Source: an uncultured Oscillospiraceae bacterium (GTDB lineage Bacteria > Bacillota > Clostridia > Oscillospirales > Acutalibacteraceae). From it: 64,000 nucleotides of DNA. The position numbers and the translations under genes were made by a program. Shown here one piece after another: positions 33,402 to 42,045 of this stretch (positions within the stretch are counted from its first letter, which is position 1; each line of letters opens with the position of its first letter). The stretch lies in NCBI GenBank assembly GCA_900540275.1, contig UQFO01000001.1, positions 62,001-126,000 of the forward strand, given 5' to 3'. The notes beneath the pieces were generated by a model. That model saw only the letters and a program-made list of their open reading frames with translations, had not been told where the DNA came from and searched no databases.

Positions 33402-34967
33402 ATGATGGATACGAAGATGAATACGATGAATCAAAATCCGGCGGGGCAGCCCGTGGCTGAATTCAAAGGAATAGTAAAACGTTTTGGCGATAAGGTCGCG
33501 GTGGACCATATCGACCTGGACTTAAAGCGCGGCGAGGTGCTTGCAATCTGCGGCGAAAATGGCGCCGGAAAATCCACATTGATGAACTGCCTTTTTGGGC
33601 TGCTAATCCCGGAAGAAGGGGAAATTATCATTGAAGGGCAGCCGGTCAAGCTGGAAAATCCACGTCACGCGCTGGATTACGGCATTGGTATGGTACATCA
33701 GCATTTTAAGTTGGTGCCTTCCTTCACCGTAGCGGAAAACGTGTTCTTGGGCCACGAAGAAACAGAAAAAATGAACCGGGTCAATGAAAAAAAGCAAAAC
33801 GAAATCGTTTCGCAGCTTTCACAGCGGTACGGGCTGCAAATCAATCCCACCGACCGTGTGTCCAACCTGTCCGTGGGGCTGCGCCAGAGAGTAGAAATAC
33901 TGCGGGCGCTGTCAAAAGAAGTGAAAATCCTTATTTTGGATGAGCCTACGGCAGTGCTTACCGCCAGTGAAGTTGACAAGCTTTTTGAAGTACTCAAACG
34001 TTTGACCGACGACGGTATGTCCATAATCCTTATAACCCACCGCCTCAACGAAGTAGAGCAAATTGCCGACCGGGTCGTCATTATAAGGCGGGGTAAAAAG
34101 ATTTCCACCCATGAGCGGGGAACCTTTACGCAGCATGAGCTGGCCACTTTAATGATTGGAAAAGAACCAACGCCGCCCAAAGAGAAAACTGTCCATAAAA
34201 TGGGCGGCGTAATGCTGGAAGGCAAAAGCTTGAGCGCTTTTGATATCCATGGCGTCAATATGCTGAAAGATTTCAGCTTTCAGCTGCGGGCGGGAGAAAT
34301 CCTGGGCATTGCGGGCGTGGCTGGAAACGGACAGTCCGAGCTGATTAATCTGGTTACAGGCATTCAAAAGCCCCATAATGGACAGGTGCTGATTGACGGA
34401 AAGAATTTGACCGGGCAGCCTGTATCCGTTTTTCGTAAAAACGGGGTCGTGCTGATTCCGGAAGACCGAATGACCCGCGGAACCAGCCGCTATTCCAATA
34501 TTACGGATAATGTGGCCGCAGGGCTTCTGGACGACCCGTCCCTTGGCAAATTTGTTTTAAACCGTAAAAAGGTAATTGCACGAACAAAAGAATTAATCGC
34601 ACAGTATGATGTACGCGACGCTTATCCCAACACGATTATCCGCCGTTTGTCCGGCGGTAATATCCAAAAGGTGGTTCTAGCCCGGGAGCTGTCCCGCAGC
34701 CCCAAAATTGTAGTAGCGGCAGAGCCGACCCGCGGACTGGATATAGGCGCTATCGAGTTTGTACATAACCAGTTGAACAAGCTGCGGGACGAGGGCGTGG
34801 CAATTCTTTTAATCTCAATGGAGCTTGGAGAAATTTTGGAATTATCCGACCGAGTGATGGTATTATATGACGGCATGCTGATGAAGGAATTCAGCGGAGC
34901 ACTGCCTGATGAACGGACCATCGGACCATATATGTTAGGTGTTCAAGATGAAAGAAAAGTTGTTTAA
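33402..34967 (+). CDS. Nucleoside ABC importer ATPase (double ATP-binding domain)
   Basis: 521 residues with two ABC domains, as in NupO and ribose/galactose-type importers. Domain 1: GENGAGKSTLMNCLFGLL, signature VSNLSVGLRQRVEIL, Walker B KILILDEPTAVLT. Domain 2 is degenerate at Walker A (GVAGNGQSELINLVTG), with RLSGGNIQKVVLARE and AEPTRGLDIGAIEF. The ribosome site for the ATG at 33402 is weak; it starts four bases after the lipoprotein stop and may rely on coupling. It powers uptake through the two permeases downstream, overlapping the first by 20 bases. Confidence 0.92.
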   Translation: MMDTKMNTMNQNPAGQPVAEFKGIVKRFGDKVAVDHIDLDLKRGEVLAICGENGAGKSTLMNCLFGLLIPEEGEIIIEGQPVKLENPRHALDYGIGMVHQHFKLVPSFTVAENVFLGHEETEKMNRVNEKKQNEIVSQLSQRYGLQINPTDRVSNLSVGLRQRVEILRALSKEVKILILDEPTAVLTASEVDKLFEVLKRLTDDGMSIILITHRLNEVEQIADRVVIIRRGKKISTHERGTFTQHELATLMIGKEPTPPKEKTVHKMGGVMLEGKSLSAFDIHGVNMLKDFSFQLRAGEILGIAGVAGNGQSELINLVTGIQKPHNGQVLIDGKNLTGQPVSVFRKNGVVLIPEDRMTRGTSRYSNITDNVAAGLLDDPSLGKFVLNRKKVIARTKELIAQYDVRDAYPNTIIRRLSGGNIQKVVLARELSRSPKIVVAAEPTRGLDIGAIEFVHNQLNKLRDEGVAILLISMELGEILELSDRVMVLYDGMLMKEFSGALPDERTIGPYMLGVQDERKVV

Positions 34968-36021
34968 ATCTATATCACACTTATGGAAAAGCTCTTCCCG
35001 CCAGATAAGCGCTGTGATTCTGAGCTTTATCGTGGCGATTTTAGCCATAGCGCTTATTTCAAAAGAACCGTTAACGGCGTTTTCCTCCTTTGTGCTTAGT
35101 TCTTTCACAGATATTTATAATTTTGGCAATATGATCTCAATCGCGACAATCTTGATTGTGACAGGCCTTGCTTCTATGATTGGCTTTAAGGCCGGAGCAT
35201 TTAACATGGGCGGAGAAGGCCAGCTGTATTTGGGCGCTATGGTTTCTGCCGTAATTGCCATTTTTAGTCCCCTGCCTCCATTTCTCACGATTACCCTGGC
35301 CTTGTTGGGCGGCGCATTGGCAGGCGCTCTGTGGGTGCTTATTCCCGCAATACTAAAAATTTCATTGGGAATCAATGAAATCGTTACAACCCTCATGTCG
35401 TCCAATATTGCCATCTTCCTGACGGCGTATCTTGTAAACGGGGCGCTGCGAAATCCCAATTCAGGCGCGCCGGAAACGGTGCGGCTGGATCGCTCGCTCC
35501 GTCTTCCCCAGCTCATTCCCTCCACTAAAATCAACGTAGGCATTATCATTGCGCTGCTCCTGATTGCGGCTGTCTATTTCTTCTTCTACCGTACGAAGGG
35601 CGGACTGAAGGTGCGCATGGTCGGAATGAACCCATTGTTTTCACAGACGGAAGGAATCCATGACAAGAAGGTGCTTTTCTATTCGATGCTTTCAAGCGGC
35701 GCGTTTGCCGGCCTGGCGGGCGCTTTAGTTACCATGGGCATTGAATACCGCTTTATTTCAGGCTTTTCTCCAGGCTATGGCATGCTGGGCATCACAGTTG
35801 CCCTTATCGGCGGCCTGCATCCAATCGGGGTGTTAATATCGGCTGTTTTCTATGGAACGCTGATGAACGGTGCCACCACCATGCAAATGAGTACAGACGT
35901 TCCCTTTGCTTTGGTCTTCCTTATCCAGGGTATTGTCGTTATGCTGGTAACCAGCCAGAACCTGAAATGGCCTAAAGCGTTGAGGCTCAAGAAACAACGA
36001 AAAGGGGGGACGGCCGTATGA
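34948..36021 (+). CDS. Nucleoside ABC importer permease 1
   Basis: 357 residues, about nine or ten membrane helices. BPD_transp_2-family landmarks: MIGFKAGAFNMGGEGQLYLG, ISLGINEIVTTLMSSNIAIF, and GFSPGYGMLGITVALIGGLH. The ATG at 34948 (site AGGTG) lies inside the end of the ATPase gene; a GTG at 34939 is also possible. Partner of the second permease; together they form the membrane channel. Confidence 0.9.
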   Translation: MKEKLFKSISHLWKSSSRQISAVILSFIVAILAIALISKEPLTAFSSFVLSSFTDIYNFGNMISIATILIVTGLASMIGFKAGAFNMGGEGQLYLGAMVSAVIAIFSPLPPFLTITLALLGGALAGALWVLIPAILKISLGINEIVTTLMSSNIAIFLTAYLVNGALRNPNSGAPETVRLDRSLRLPQLIPSTKINVGIIIALLLIAAVYFFFYRTKGGLKVRMVGMNPLFSQTEGIHDKKVLFYSMLSSGAFAGLAGALVTMGIEYRFISGFSPGYGMLGITVALIGGLHPIGVLISAVFYGTLMNGATTMQMSTDVPFALVFLIQGIVVMLVTSQNLKWPKALRLKKQRKGGTAV

Positions 36022-36956
36022 GGGAACTGGAACTCTTTTTAGCTACTGCCTTAAGCACGATGACTCCTATCTTAGTCACGGCCATCGGCGGAGCCTTTGC
36101 GGAAAAATCCCGGACGACCAATATTGGCATGGAAGGTATGATGCTGATATCCGCCTTCTTTTCCATGGTAATCGGGTTCCAGGCACAAAGCGCCTGGATT
36201 GGCCTGCTGGGCGGGATTGCCTGTTCTCTTTTGGTTTCGTTCCTGTTCGCCCTGATGATTTTTTATTTGGGGTGCGATAAGATAATCGGCGGTATTGGAC
36301 TGAACCTGTTTGCTTCAGGGCTGACTTTGCTGCTGATGACCGTCTGGTTCAATGAACCGGGCACCTATAAGCCCAAGGGGATGCCTACCCTGCCGGTGGT
36401 GGATATTCCATTCCTTGAAAACATCCCGGTAATCGGCCCTGCGCTCAATGGGCAAAGCGTATTGTTTTTTATAACCATTGTCTTGGTATTCGTATTGCGC
36501 TATGTAATGGAAAAAACCAAATATGGGTCATGGGTCCGCGCGGTAGGAGAAAATGAGGCCGCGGCAAAGGCTGCCGGCATTTCCGCCCTGAAGGTAAAAA
36601 TCTCCACGCTGATGATAAGCGGCTTTACCGCGGGCATTGGCGGCGCGTTTCTTTCAATTTCCACGTTAGGCCTCTACAGCCACAACATGACTTCAGACCG
36701 CGGGTTTATCGCATTGGCGGCTACAATTTTCGGAAACGGACGTATTGGAGGCACCGCAATTGCCGCCATGATTTTTGGCACGGCGGAAGGCGCTGCCATC
36801 CGGCTTCAATCAGAAAATATGCCTGTCCAAATTTTGTCCATGCTTCCTTACGCGGCTACCATCTTAGCGCTAGTGGTTTATGGCATTCGGAAAAAACGCA
36901 GGGGTGAAAGGGAAAATCTGGAGTCCTACGTTCCGTCTGTCGTTCCAAAGGATTAG
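36018..36956 (+). CDS. Nucleoside ABC importer permease 2
   Basis: 312 residues, hydrophobic throughout. It opens with AIGGAFAEKSRTTNIGMEGM, the hallmark of the NupQ-type partner. YGSWVRAVGENEAAAKAAGI is the cytoplasmic coupling loop that meets the ATPase, and RGFIALAATIFGNGRIGGTA is the conserved late helix pair. Start overlaps the previous stop by four bases (ATGA). Confidence 0.9.
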   Translation: MRELELFLATALSTMTPILVTAIGGAFAEKSRTTNIGMEGMMLISAFFSMVIGFQAQSAWIGLLGGIACSLLVSFLFALMIFYLGCDKIIGGIGLNLFASGLTLLLMTVWFNEPGTYKPKGMPTLPVVDIPFLENIPVIGPALNGQSVLFFITIVLVFVLRYVMEKTKYGSWVRAVGENEAAAKAAGISALKVKISTLMISGFTAGIGGAFLSISTLGLYSHNMTSDRGFIALAATIFGNGRIGGTAIAAMIFGTAEGAAIRLQSENMPVQILSMLPYAATILALVVYGIRKKRRGERENLESYVPSVVPKD

Positions 36957-36994
36957 CGGAAAAGGCCCTTTTGGGCGGAAAGGAGAGATTGTAT

Positions 36995-37435
36995 ATGTCG
37001 GAAGGTTTGGGGATTCAGTCCCTGCATCATATTGGCTTTACCGTGAAGGATGTGGACGTATCCAAGGCGTTTTATGAAAAGCTCGGCTTTCAGTTTTTTG
37101 ACCGGTGGGTAGAAACACCGGAAGAATGCGCGGAAGGCATGGGCTTTCCCGGCTGCGCCATTGAGCCTATACAATTGGTCGGTTATGGATGCATGCTGGA
37201 ATTTATCCAATATAAGGAGGGGCAGGGGCCGCAGGCTCCGGTCCTGGCTAACCAAATCGGCGCAGCCCACATAGCGCTTTTGGTAGAGGATATCTACCGG
37301 TTCGTCGATACGCTCAAGGCTCAGGGAGTAGCGTTTGTGAGCCCCGTTATCGAGCATGAATTTGCACCGTGGGTTCAGCTGATTGACCCGGATGGCATCC
37401 GGGTAGAGTTTATGCAGCTGAGAGAGCAGAAGTAA
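36995..37435 (+). CDS. VOC-superfamily (glyoxalase-like) metalloprotein
   Basis: 146 residues from the ATG at 36995 (site GAAAGGAGAG). Two beta-alpha-beta-beta-beta modules: SLHHIGFTVKDVDVSKAFYE, with a first metal His and GCMLEFIQYK with a Glu; then AAHIALLVEDIYRFVDTLKA and VQLIDPDGIRVEFMQL with the second His and Glu. All four metal ligands seem present, so an enzyme (lyase, epimerase or dioxygenase) is likely. It lies inside the nucleoside operon, 38 bases after the permease and 14 before the hydrolase. Its substrate is unknown; a breakdown product of the nucleoside or a modified base is a reasonable guess. Confidence 0.8.
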   Translation: MSEGLGIQSLHHIGFTVKDVDVSKAFYEKLGFQFFDRWVETPEECAEGMGFPGCAIEPIQLVGYGCMLEFIQYKEGQGPQAPVLANQIGAAHIALLVEDIYRFVDTLKAQGVAFVSPVIEHEFAPWVQLIDPDGIRVEFMQLREQK

Positions 37436-37449
37436 AGGGAGGTTTTTTA

Positions 37450-38457
37450 ATGGTCGACGTTATTTTAGATATTGACTCAGCCGGTGATGATATTCTGGCG
37501 GTTCTTTACGGGGCTTTTCACAGCAGAATAAATTTGCTTGCCGTAACGACCTCCTGTGGAGCCAGCGGCAGCATCGAGCAGGCCTCCTGGGTTGCCCTCA
37601 ACACCTTGGAAATTGCCGGGCATACGGAAATTCCTGTTTACAGCGGCGCGCAGGGGCCGCTTAACCCGCAGGCTGCCGAAGACCTGGAGTCCCCTGTCCA
37701 TTTTGACGACGAGCTCCGGTGGAAGTTTGGAGACCGGCTGGACAAATTCAATTCTCCGGCGCAGCGGCCTGTGAAAATGCCGGAAAGCATGGCCGCCAGC
37801 GATTACCTGGCGCAGGCGTTTAACGAGCGGCCCGGTGAAATTGCTTTAGTGGTTACTGGCCCGCTGACCAATATCGCCCTGGCGCTGCGGAAGGATTCCG
37901 GCATTGCCCGGAAGATAAAGCACGCGTATATTATGGGCGGGTGCTTCCAAACGCCGGGTAACATAACCCCTGTTACGGAATACAATATCTGGGCCGACCC
38001 GGAGGCCGCGAAAATTGTATTTAATTCCGGTATGGCTATAACCTGTGTGCCTCTCGATATTTGCGAAGACAACCGCTTTGCCTGCGGTATGTTCACGCGA
38101 GACCACATTGCGGACCTTGTAAACCAGGGCTCGAATAAAGCGGTGGAATTTATTGCTGATAAGTTCCCTATTTATATCGACATCTGGCGGGAATATTTTC
38201 AATTAGGCGGATTCCCGATGGATGACGCCATAGCGCTGGCCTTGACAGTGGATGAAGACCTGTGTAAATATTCAGCGCCTGTATACATCGACATTGAGCT
38301 GGAGGGAACACTTTCCCGCGGGCAGACAGTCGCTTATTTCGGCCGGCAGATTCTTAAAACCGGCCAGGGGAAAGAGCCAAACTGCCGTATTGCCACATAT
38401 CTGGACGGGCGGCGGTTTATCGACGGCTTCGTTGACGCCATACTGGAAAAAAAGTAA
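37450..38457 (+). CDS. Inosine/uridine-preferring nucleoside hydrolase
   Basis: 335 residues. It splits nucleosides into base and ribose. The calcium-binding N-terminus is VDVILDIDSAGDDILAV: the family's D-x-D-x-G-x-DD with Ser in place of the usual Pro or Thr. AVTTSCGASGSIEQA, IALVVTGPLTNIALAL, KHAYIMGGCFQTPGNITP and YNIWADPEAAKIVF follow, and a DDAIALAL motif supplies the late Asp. RBS GGGAGG. With the importer and the PfkB kinase it completes the route nucleoside, then base plus ribose, then ribose 5-phosphate. Confidence 0.9.
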   Translation: MVDVILDIDSAGDDILAVLYGAFHSRINLLAVTTSCGASGSIEQASWVALNTLEIAGHTEIPVYSGAQGPLNPQAAEDLESPVHFDDELRWKFGDRLDKFNSPAQRPVKMPESMAASDYLAQAFNERPGEIALVVTGPLTNIALALRKDSGIARKIKHAYIMGGCFQTPGNITPVTEYNIWADPEAAKIVFNSGMAITCVPLDICEDNRFACGMFTRDHIADLVNQGSNKAVEFIADKFPIYIDIWREYFQLGGFPMDDAIALALTVDEDLCKYSAPVYIDIELEGTLSRGQTVAYFGRQILKTGQGKEPNCRIATYLDGRRFIDGFVDAILEKK

Positions 38458-38547
38458 TTTACAAAAGGCTCCCGTATATATCGGTGATGCTTCTTGGCGG
38501 TTCATCACCGATATACTGGGGCAGAACACAGCAAAGGAAGTTGCCCT

Positions 38548-39198
38548 ATGGGAAAAGGAAAATATACCTTACGCAGTATTGTTGTACGGTGCCTGGTCAT
38601 TATGATTGGAGTCGTGATTTGCGGATTTGGCGCTGCTTGTTATGTTACAGCAAATTTAGGCAGTGACCCGGTGACAGCCTTTGTACAGGGCCTGGGCAAC
38701 GTGTTTCACCTGAGCTTTGGAATGGCCATGAATGTGTTTAACGCGGCCTGTTTCCTGCTTATTCTGATATTCAACCGAAAGCTAATCAATATTGGAACGA
38801 TACTTTATACATTTTCTTTGGGCTTTTTCAGCGATATGTTTATTTCCCTGCTGAACCAGGGAATGGGAACTTCGCCTGGCCTTGCTATTCGTATCGTGGT
38901 GATTATAGCCGGAACCTTAGGCATCGGTATCGGTTTGGGGCTTTACCAATCCGCTGAATTTGGCATTGGCCCCTCAGACGCTTTAAACCAGACGATTTCC
39001 GCCAAAACAAAAATTCCCCTCAGGTGGGAACGGATTATATTTGACGGCGTTATGGTGTTGGGCGGTTTCCTGATGGGTGGCGTCGTGTTTGTGGGAACAA
39101 TTTTAGGCATGCTGGCGGTAGGCCCGATTATGGCCCCAACCATTACTGCCTGCAGTAAGCTGGTGAACCGCTGGGCAGGCGGCGTACCGGCTGAGTAA
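38548..39198 (+). CDS. YczE/YitT-like integral membrane protein
   Basis: 216 residues from the ATG at 38548 (site AAAGGAAG). Six hydrophobic segments, beginning SIVVRCLVIMIGVVICGFGA. ANLGSDPVTAFVQGL and EFGIGPSDALNQTISAKTK are the paired G-x-x-P motifs of the YczE/YyaS family. Function is unknown in general. As the last gene of the nucleoside operon it may move a product such as the freed base out of the cell, but that is speculation. Confidence 0.75.
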   Translation: MGKGKYTLRSIVVRCLVIMIGVVICGFGAACYVTANLGSDPVTAFVQGLGNVFHLSFGMAMNVFNAACFLLILIFNRKLINIGTILYTFSLGFFSDMFISLLNQGMGTSPGLAIRIVVIIAGTLGIGIGLGLYQSAEFGIGPSDALNQTISAKTKIPLRWERIIFDGVMVLGGFLMGGVVFVGTILGMLAVGPIMAPTITACSKLVNRWAGGVPAE

Positions 39199-39312
39199 CC
39201 TGCCGGTAAACGCACCTGCGCCGGCTTTGCTTACTATAAAACTATTGTGGTTTGAGATTTTGATTCAGGGCTTAGCAGAAATCTTTTTTATAAGGTATCC
39301 CGAAAATATTGC

Positions 39313-39356
39313 CGAAAGAAGCCGATTGCCGCAAAGCGGCCGGCTTCTTTCGTTTA
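39313..39356 (+). terminator. Terminator of the nucleoside operon
   Basis: CGAAAGAAGCCG / CGGCTTCTTTCG outer stem with an inner GCCGC/GCGGC stem, followed by TTTATA. Confidence 0.75.
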
Positions 39357-39443
39357 TAAGCCGCAAATTGGACAAATTAAAATTGAAAAAGACAGGAAAT
39401 AAGAAAACACTTTCTGCTATAATTCGAAAAGAGGTGATACGAA

Positions 39444-40877
39444 ATGGACTGGATTGAAGAAGTACAGAAATCAATCAACTTCATTGAAGAAAATTTAATG
39501 AACGAACTGTCTGTCAATATGATTGCGGAGCACGTCTTTTCATCTGCAAGCAGCCTTCAAAAGGCTTTTCATATTATAACAGGCCATTCGGTCGGGGAAT
39601 ACGTACGGAACCGGCGGCTGACGCTTGCGGCGGATGAGCTGTTACAGTCAAATGAATCTGTTTTGCATATCGCGTTAAAGTATGGCTACGAAACACCCGA
39701 AAGCTTTTCAAAAGCGTTTGTACGGTTCCATGGCGTAACGCCATCCGAGGCAAAGAACCACTCCGGCAATTTAAAAATGTTCGCGCCGCTTACAATCAAT
39801 ATAAGTATTAAGGGAGGTTATGTTTTGACTCGCAGAATAATACCTGGCGTAGAAAGAATCTACGAAAACAAGACAGAGAATTTTATGTTTCCCAGCTGCA
39901 TGCGTTCTGTAATGAATGCGCTGGGAGAGGATAAAAATTTTGATTTTTTGTTTTTTGCGGGAGCAGCGGGCGATTTGTTTACACAGCTGTGGATAAATCC
40001 CAAATGGCAGTATAATGATTCCTATTCAGGGGCCTGCCACCATACAATCTGTCCGGTTCACAATGCGTTCACGGCCTGCGGCTATGATTATGAATATGTG
40101 CCAAAGGCTGAGCTGCAAAAAAACAAATCAAAGTATATCCGTAAAATAACGCAGTCCATAGACAACGGCGTGCCGGTATTAACCTTTGGAATCGTCGGTC
40201 CCCCAATATGCTCTATAATTTTTGGATATGACGAAAACGGCGAGGTTTTGATTGGCTGGTCGCAATTTACCGATGAACCACACCCTGAAAGCGACGGCCC
40301 GCATGAAGAATGCATGGCGGAAAATTACTTTCAAAAACGAAACGGTTTAGAGAAATCAGATGGATTGGTGTTTATTGGTCATAAAAAATATACGGCCAGC
40401 ATTGCTGACGGCATCCGCGGCGCGCTGAAAAACAGCTCAAAGCTTGCCAATTTACCTGAAACCCAAGGCTTATATTCCCAGCGGATTGTTTTTGGAAAAC
40501 AAGCGTTCGACGCATGGGCGGATTCACTGCTTGACGACGTGTGTTTTCAGGATGAAAGCAAGCTGGCGGCTCCGCTTGACACATATATGAGCTGTATTGT
40601 CCAGATTGGAACAAACCTGCATTACATCCAGGAATATCTAAACCGCGCTTATGAACTGTGCCCGGATATTTCACCGATGATTGTGCGCTTTAGGGAAGCA
40701 TATCAGATAGTAGGGGATGCCCTTCAAAAAGTTATCGACCTCCAAGGCGGGTACTTTTTTGAGGCGGACAGAAAAGCGTTATTGAACAAAAGCTTTCGGA
40801 GAGAGCTTTCCAAGCGGATTGCATATTTAGGCGAATGCTATGCGAAAGCTGCCCAGGTTTTTAGCTCCTGTATATAA
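39444..40877 (+). CDS. AraC-type DNA-binding protein fused to a BtrH/C39-like domain
   Basis: 477 residues (site AGAGGTGAT before the ATG). About 1-110 are the two AraC helix-turn-helix units at the N-terminus (SVNMIAEHVFSSASSLQKAF; VLHIALKYGYETPESFSKAF). This is the reverse of the usual C-terminal position. From about 130 a different domain begins: FMFPSCMRSVMNALGEDKNF, FLFFAGAAGDLFTQLW, and IDNGVPVLTFGIVGPPICSI. It resembles the papain-like BtrH N-terminal/C39-type fold seen in peptide-related and acyl-transfer proteins. The final 130 residues are helical. It probably senses or processes a small peptide or acyl compound, but this is inference. The target genes are unknown. Confidence 0.68.
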   Translation: MDWIEEVQKSINFIEENLMNELSVNMIAEHVFSSASSLQKAFHIITGHSVGEYVRNRRLTLAADELLQSNESVLHIALKYGYETPESFSKAFVRFHGVTPSEAKNHSGNLKMFAPLTINISIKGGYVLTRRIIPGVERIYENKTENFMFPSCMRSVMNALGEDKNFDFLFFAGAAGDLFTQLWINPKWQYNDSYSGACHHTICPVHNAFTACGYDYEYVPKAELQKNKSKYIRKITQSIDNGVPVLTFGIVGPPICSIIFGYDENGEVLIGWSQFTDEPHPESDGPHEECMAENYFQKRNGLEKSDGLVFIGHKKYTASIADGIRGALKNSSKLANLPETQGLYSQRIVFGKQAFDAWADSLLDDVCFQDESKLAAPLDTYMSCIVQIGTNLHYIQEYLNRAYELCPDISPMIVRFREAYQIVGDALQKVIDLQGGYFFEADRKALLNKSFRRELSKRIAYLGECYAKAAQVFSSCI

Positions 40878-40956
40878 AATAGGAGCGAATACGCGATTGG
40901 CGTCCGGGGAGAGGCAGGAGTAATATCAGTGCGGATTTCCGGTGTTAGGTGTTATC

Positions 40957-41015
40957 TGCTCTAAACAACTTCTCAATCATGTTTTTTCTCATGGTTATTG
41001 AAGAAGCTTAGAGCA
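40957..41015. repeat. Imperfect 59-base inverted repeat in a gene-free gap
   Basis: TGCTCTAA...CTTCTCAAT on the left faces ATTGAAGAAGCTTAGAGCA on the right around a T-rich loop. It lies in the 355-base gap 40878-41232, 80 bases past the AraC gene. It could be that gene's terminator or the trace of a small mobile repeat. The gap also holds a perfect GC-rich hairpin at 41084-41112 (GCGCCGCCGCT / AGCGGCGGCGC) without a T-run, and the promoter at 41135. Confidence 0.5.
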
Positions 41016-41134
41016 TATTTCATTTCAGGAAAACGCGGACATGAGAATCGACAAAATTGCCCCATTGTACGGGAGAATGAACCGCGCCGCCGCTGCCTAA
41101 AAGCGGCGGCGCCTTCCTGCCCCAGCTATTGCCA

Positions 41135-41163
41135 TTGAGTGCCGCGGCAGTCTTTGCTATAAT
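41135..41163 (+). promoter_or_regulatory. Promoter for the MerR-ABC unit
   Basis: TTGAGT, 17 bases, TATAAT, 69 bases before the MerR-type start. The spacer is ordinary, not the 19 bases of classic MerR-activated promoters. Confidence 0.55.
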
Positions 41164-41232
41164 AAAACCCTCCACTATTACACCATACTTTCGACCTTTG
41201 ATAAAATTGCTCTAACAGGGAGGCGGTAATTA

Positions 41233-41976
41233 ATGAATACATACAAAACCGCTGAAATAGCCGCCGCAATCGGGATTCACCCGAATACGGTTCGGTTATA
41301 TGAGGAGCTGGAGCTTATACCAAAACCGGAACGCAGGCCCAACGGCTATCGTGTATTTACGGATTTTCATATCGAGCAATTCAGGCTTGCCCGTCTTGCC
41401 TTTCGCGTTGAAGTGCTGCAAAATGGCCTGCGCAAGAAAGCTGTTCAAATGGTGAAAAGCTCGGCAGCAGGCAATTTTGACACAGCTCTTGCGCTTGCGC
41501 AAGAATAGTTAGCTCAAGTTCGGCAAGAACGTACCAACGCAGAGGAAGCGATTGAAATTGTAAAGAAAATTCTGTCCGGGGCTTCACAGGAGAATATACA
41601 TCTTTTCAAAAGAAAAGAGATGTCGGAATATTTGGGCGTTTCAATGGACACCCTGCGAAATTGGGAAATGAATGGTTTACTAACCGTTAAACGAAAACAA
41701 AACGGATATCGTGTGTATACCGACAAAGATATTCGGCGGTTGAAAGTTATCCGTTCCTTGCGGTGTGCAAATTACAGCTTGGAGGCGATTTTAGGGCTGC
41801 TTTCCCAGCTGTCGCAAAACCCAAATGTTGATATAAAGGCGGCGTTGAATACGCCAAAAGAAGATGAAACAATTATTGCGGTATGCGATAGGCTCATTAC
41901 CTCTTTATCGGAGGCAGAAGATAATGCCAAACAGATAATTCATATGCTGAAAAAAATGAAGATTACATTTTCATAA
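41233..41976 (+). pseudogene. MerR-family regulator with two HTH domains, broken by an in-frame TAG
   Basis: The frame runs 248 codons but has a TAG at 41506-41508 (codon 92). Before it: MNTYKTAEIAAAIGIHPNTV, then YEELELIPKPERRPNGYRVF, a complete MerR head. After it, in the same frame: a linker, then a second MerR head (KRKEMSEYLGVSMDTLRNWE, then VKRKQNGYRVYTDKDIRRLK) and a helical tail. The context CAA GAA TAG TTA GCT CAA fits loss of a Gln (CAG to TAG). No frameshift is seen. A second ATG at 41620 could restart the rear half, so two separate proteins remain possible. It precedes an ABC exporter, its likely target. Confidence 0.8.
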
Positions 41977-41988
41977 ACCCTCCATTTA

Positions 41989-42020
41989 ACCACCAATGTT
42001 TCCATTGGTGGTATTCTTTT
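41989..42020 (+). terminator. Terminator or attenuator before the ABC exporter
   Basis: ACCACCAATG / CATTGGTGGT stem followed by ATTCTTTTT, between the MerR-type gene and the ABC genes. If it acts as an attenuator, the ABC genes would be expressed by read-through. Confidence 0.65.
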
Positions 42021-42045
42021 TGTATCAAAACAAGGAGGCAAATCT

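Noticed and set aside
32748..33509. Leftward open frame opposite the BMP lipoprotein gene
   Set aside because: Antisense shadow; no start signal or recognisable domain.
41506..41508. Programmed read-through or pyrrolysine at the TAG in the MerR gene
   Set aside because: No pyl genes or read-through context visible; a simple nonsense mutation explains it better.
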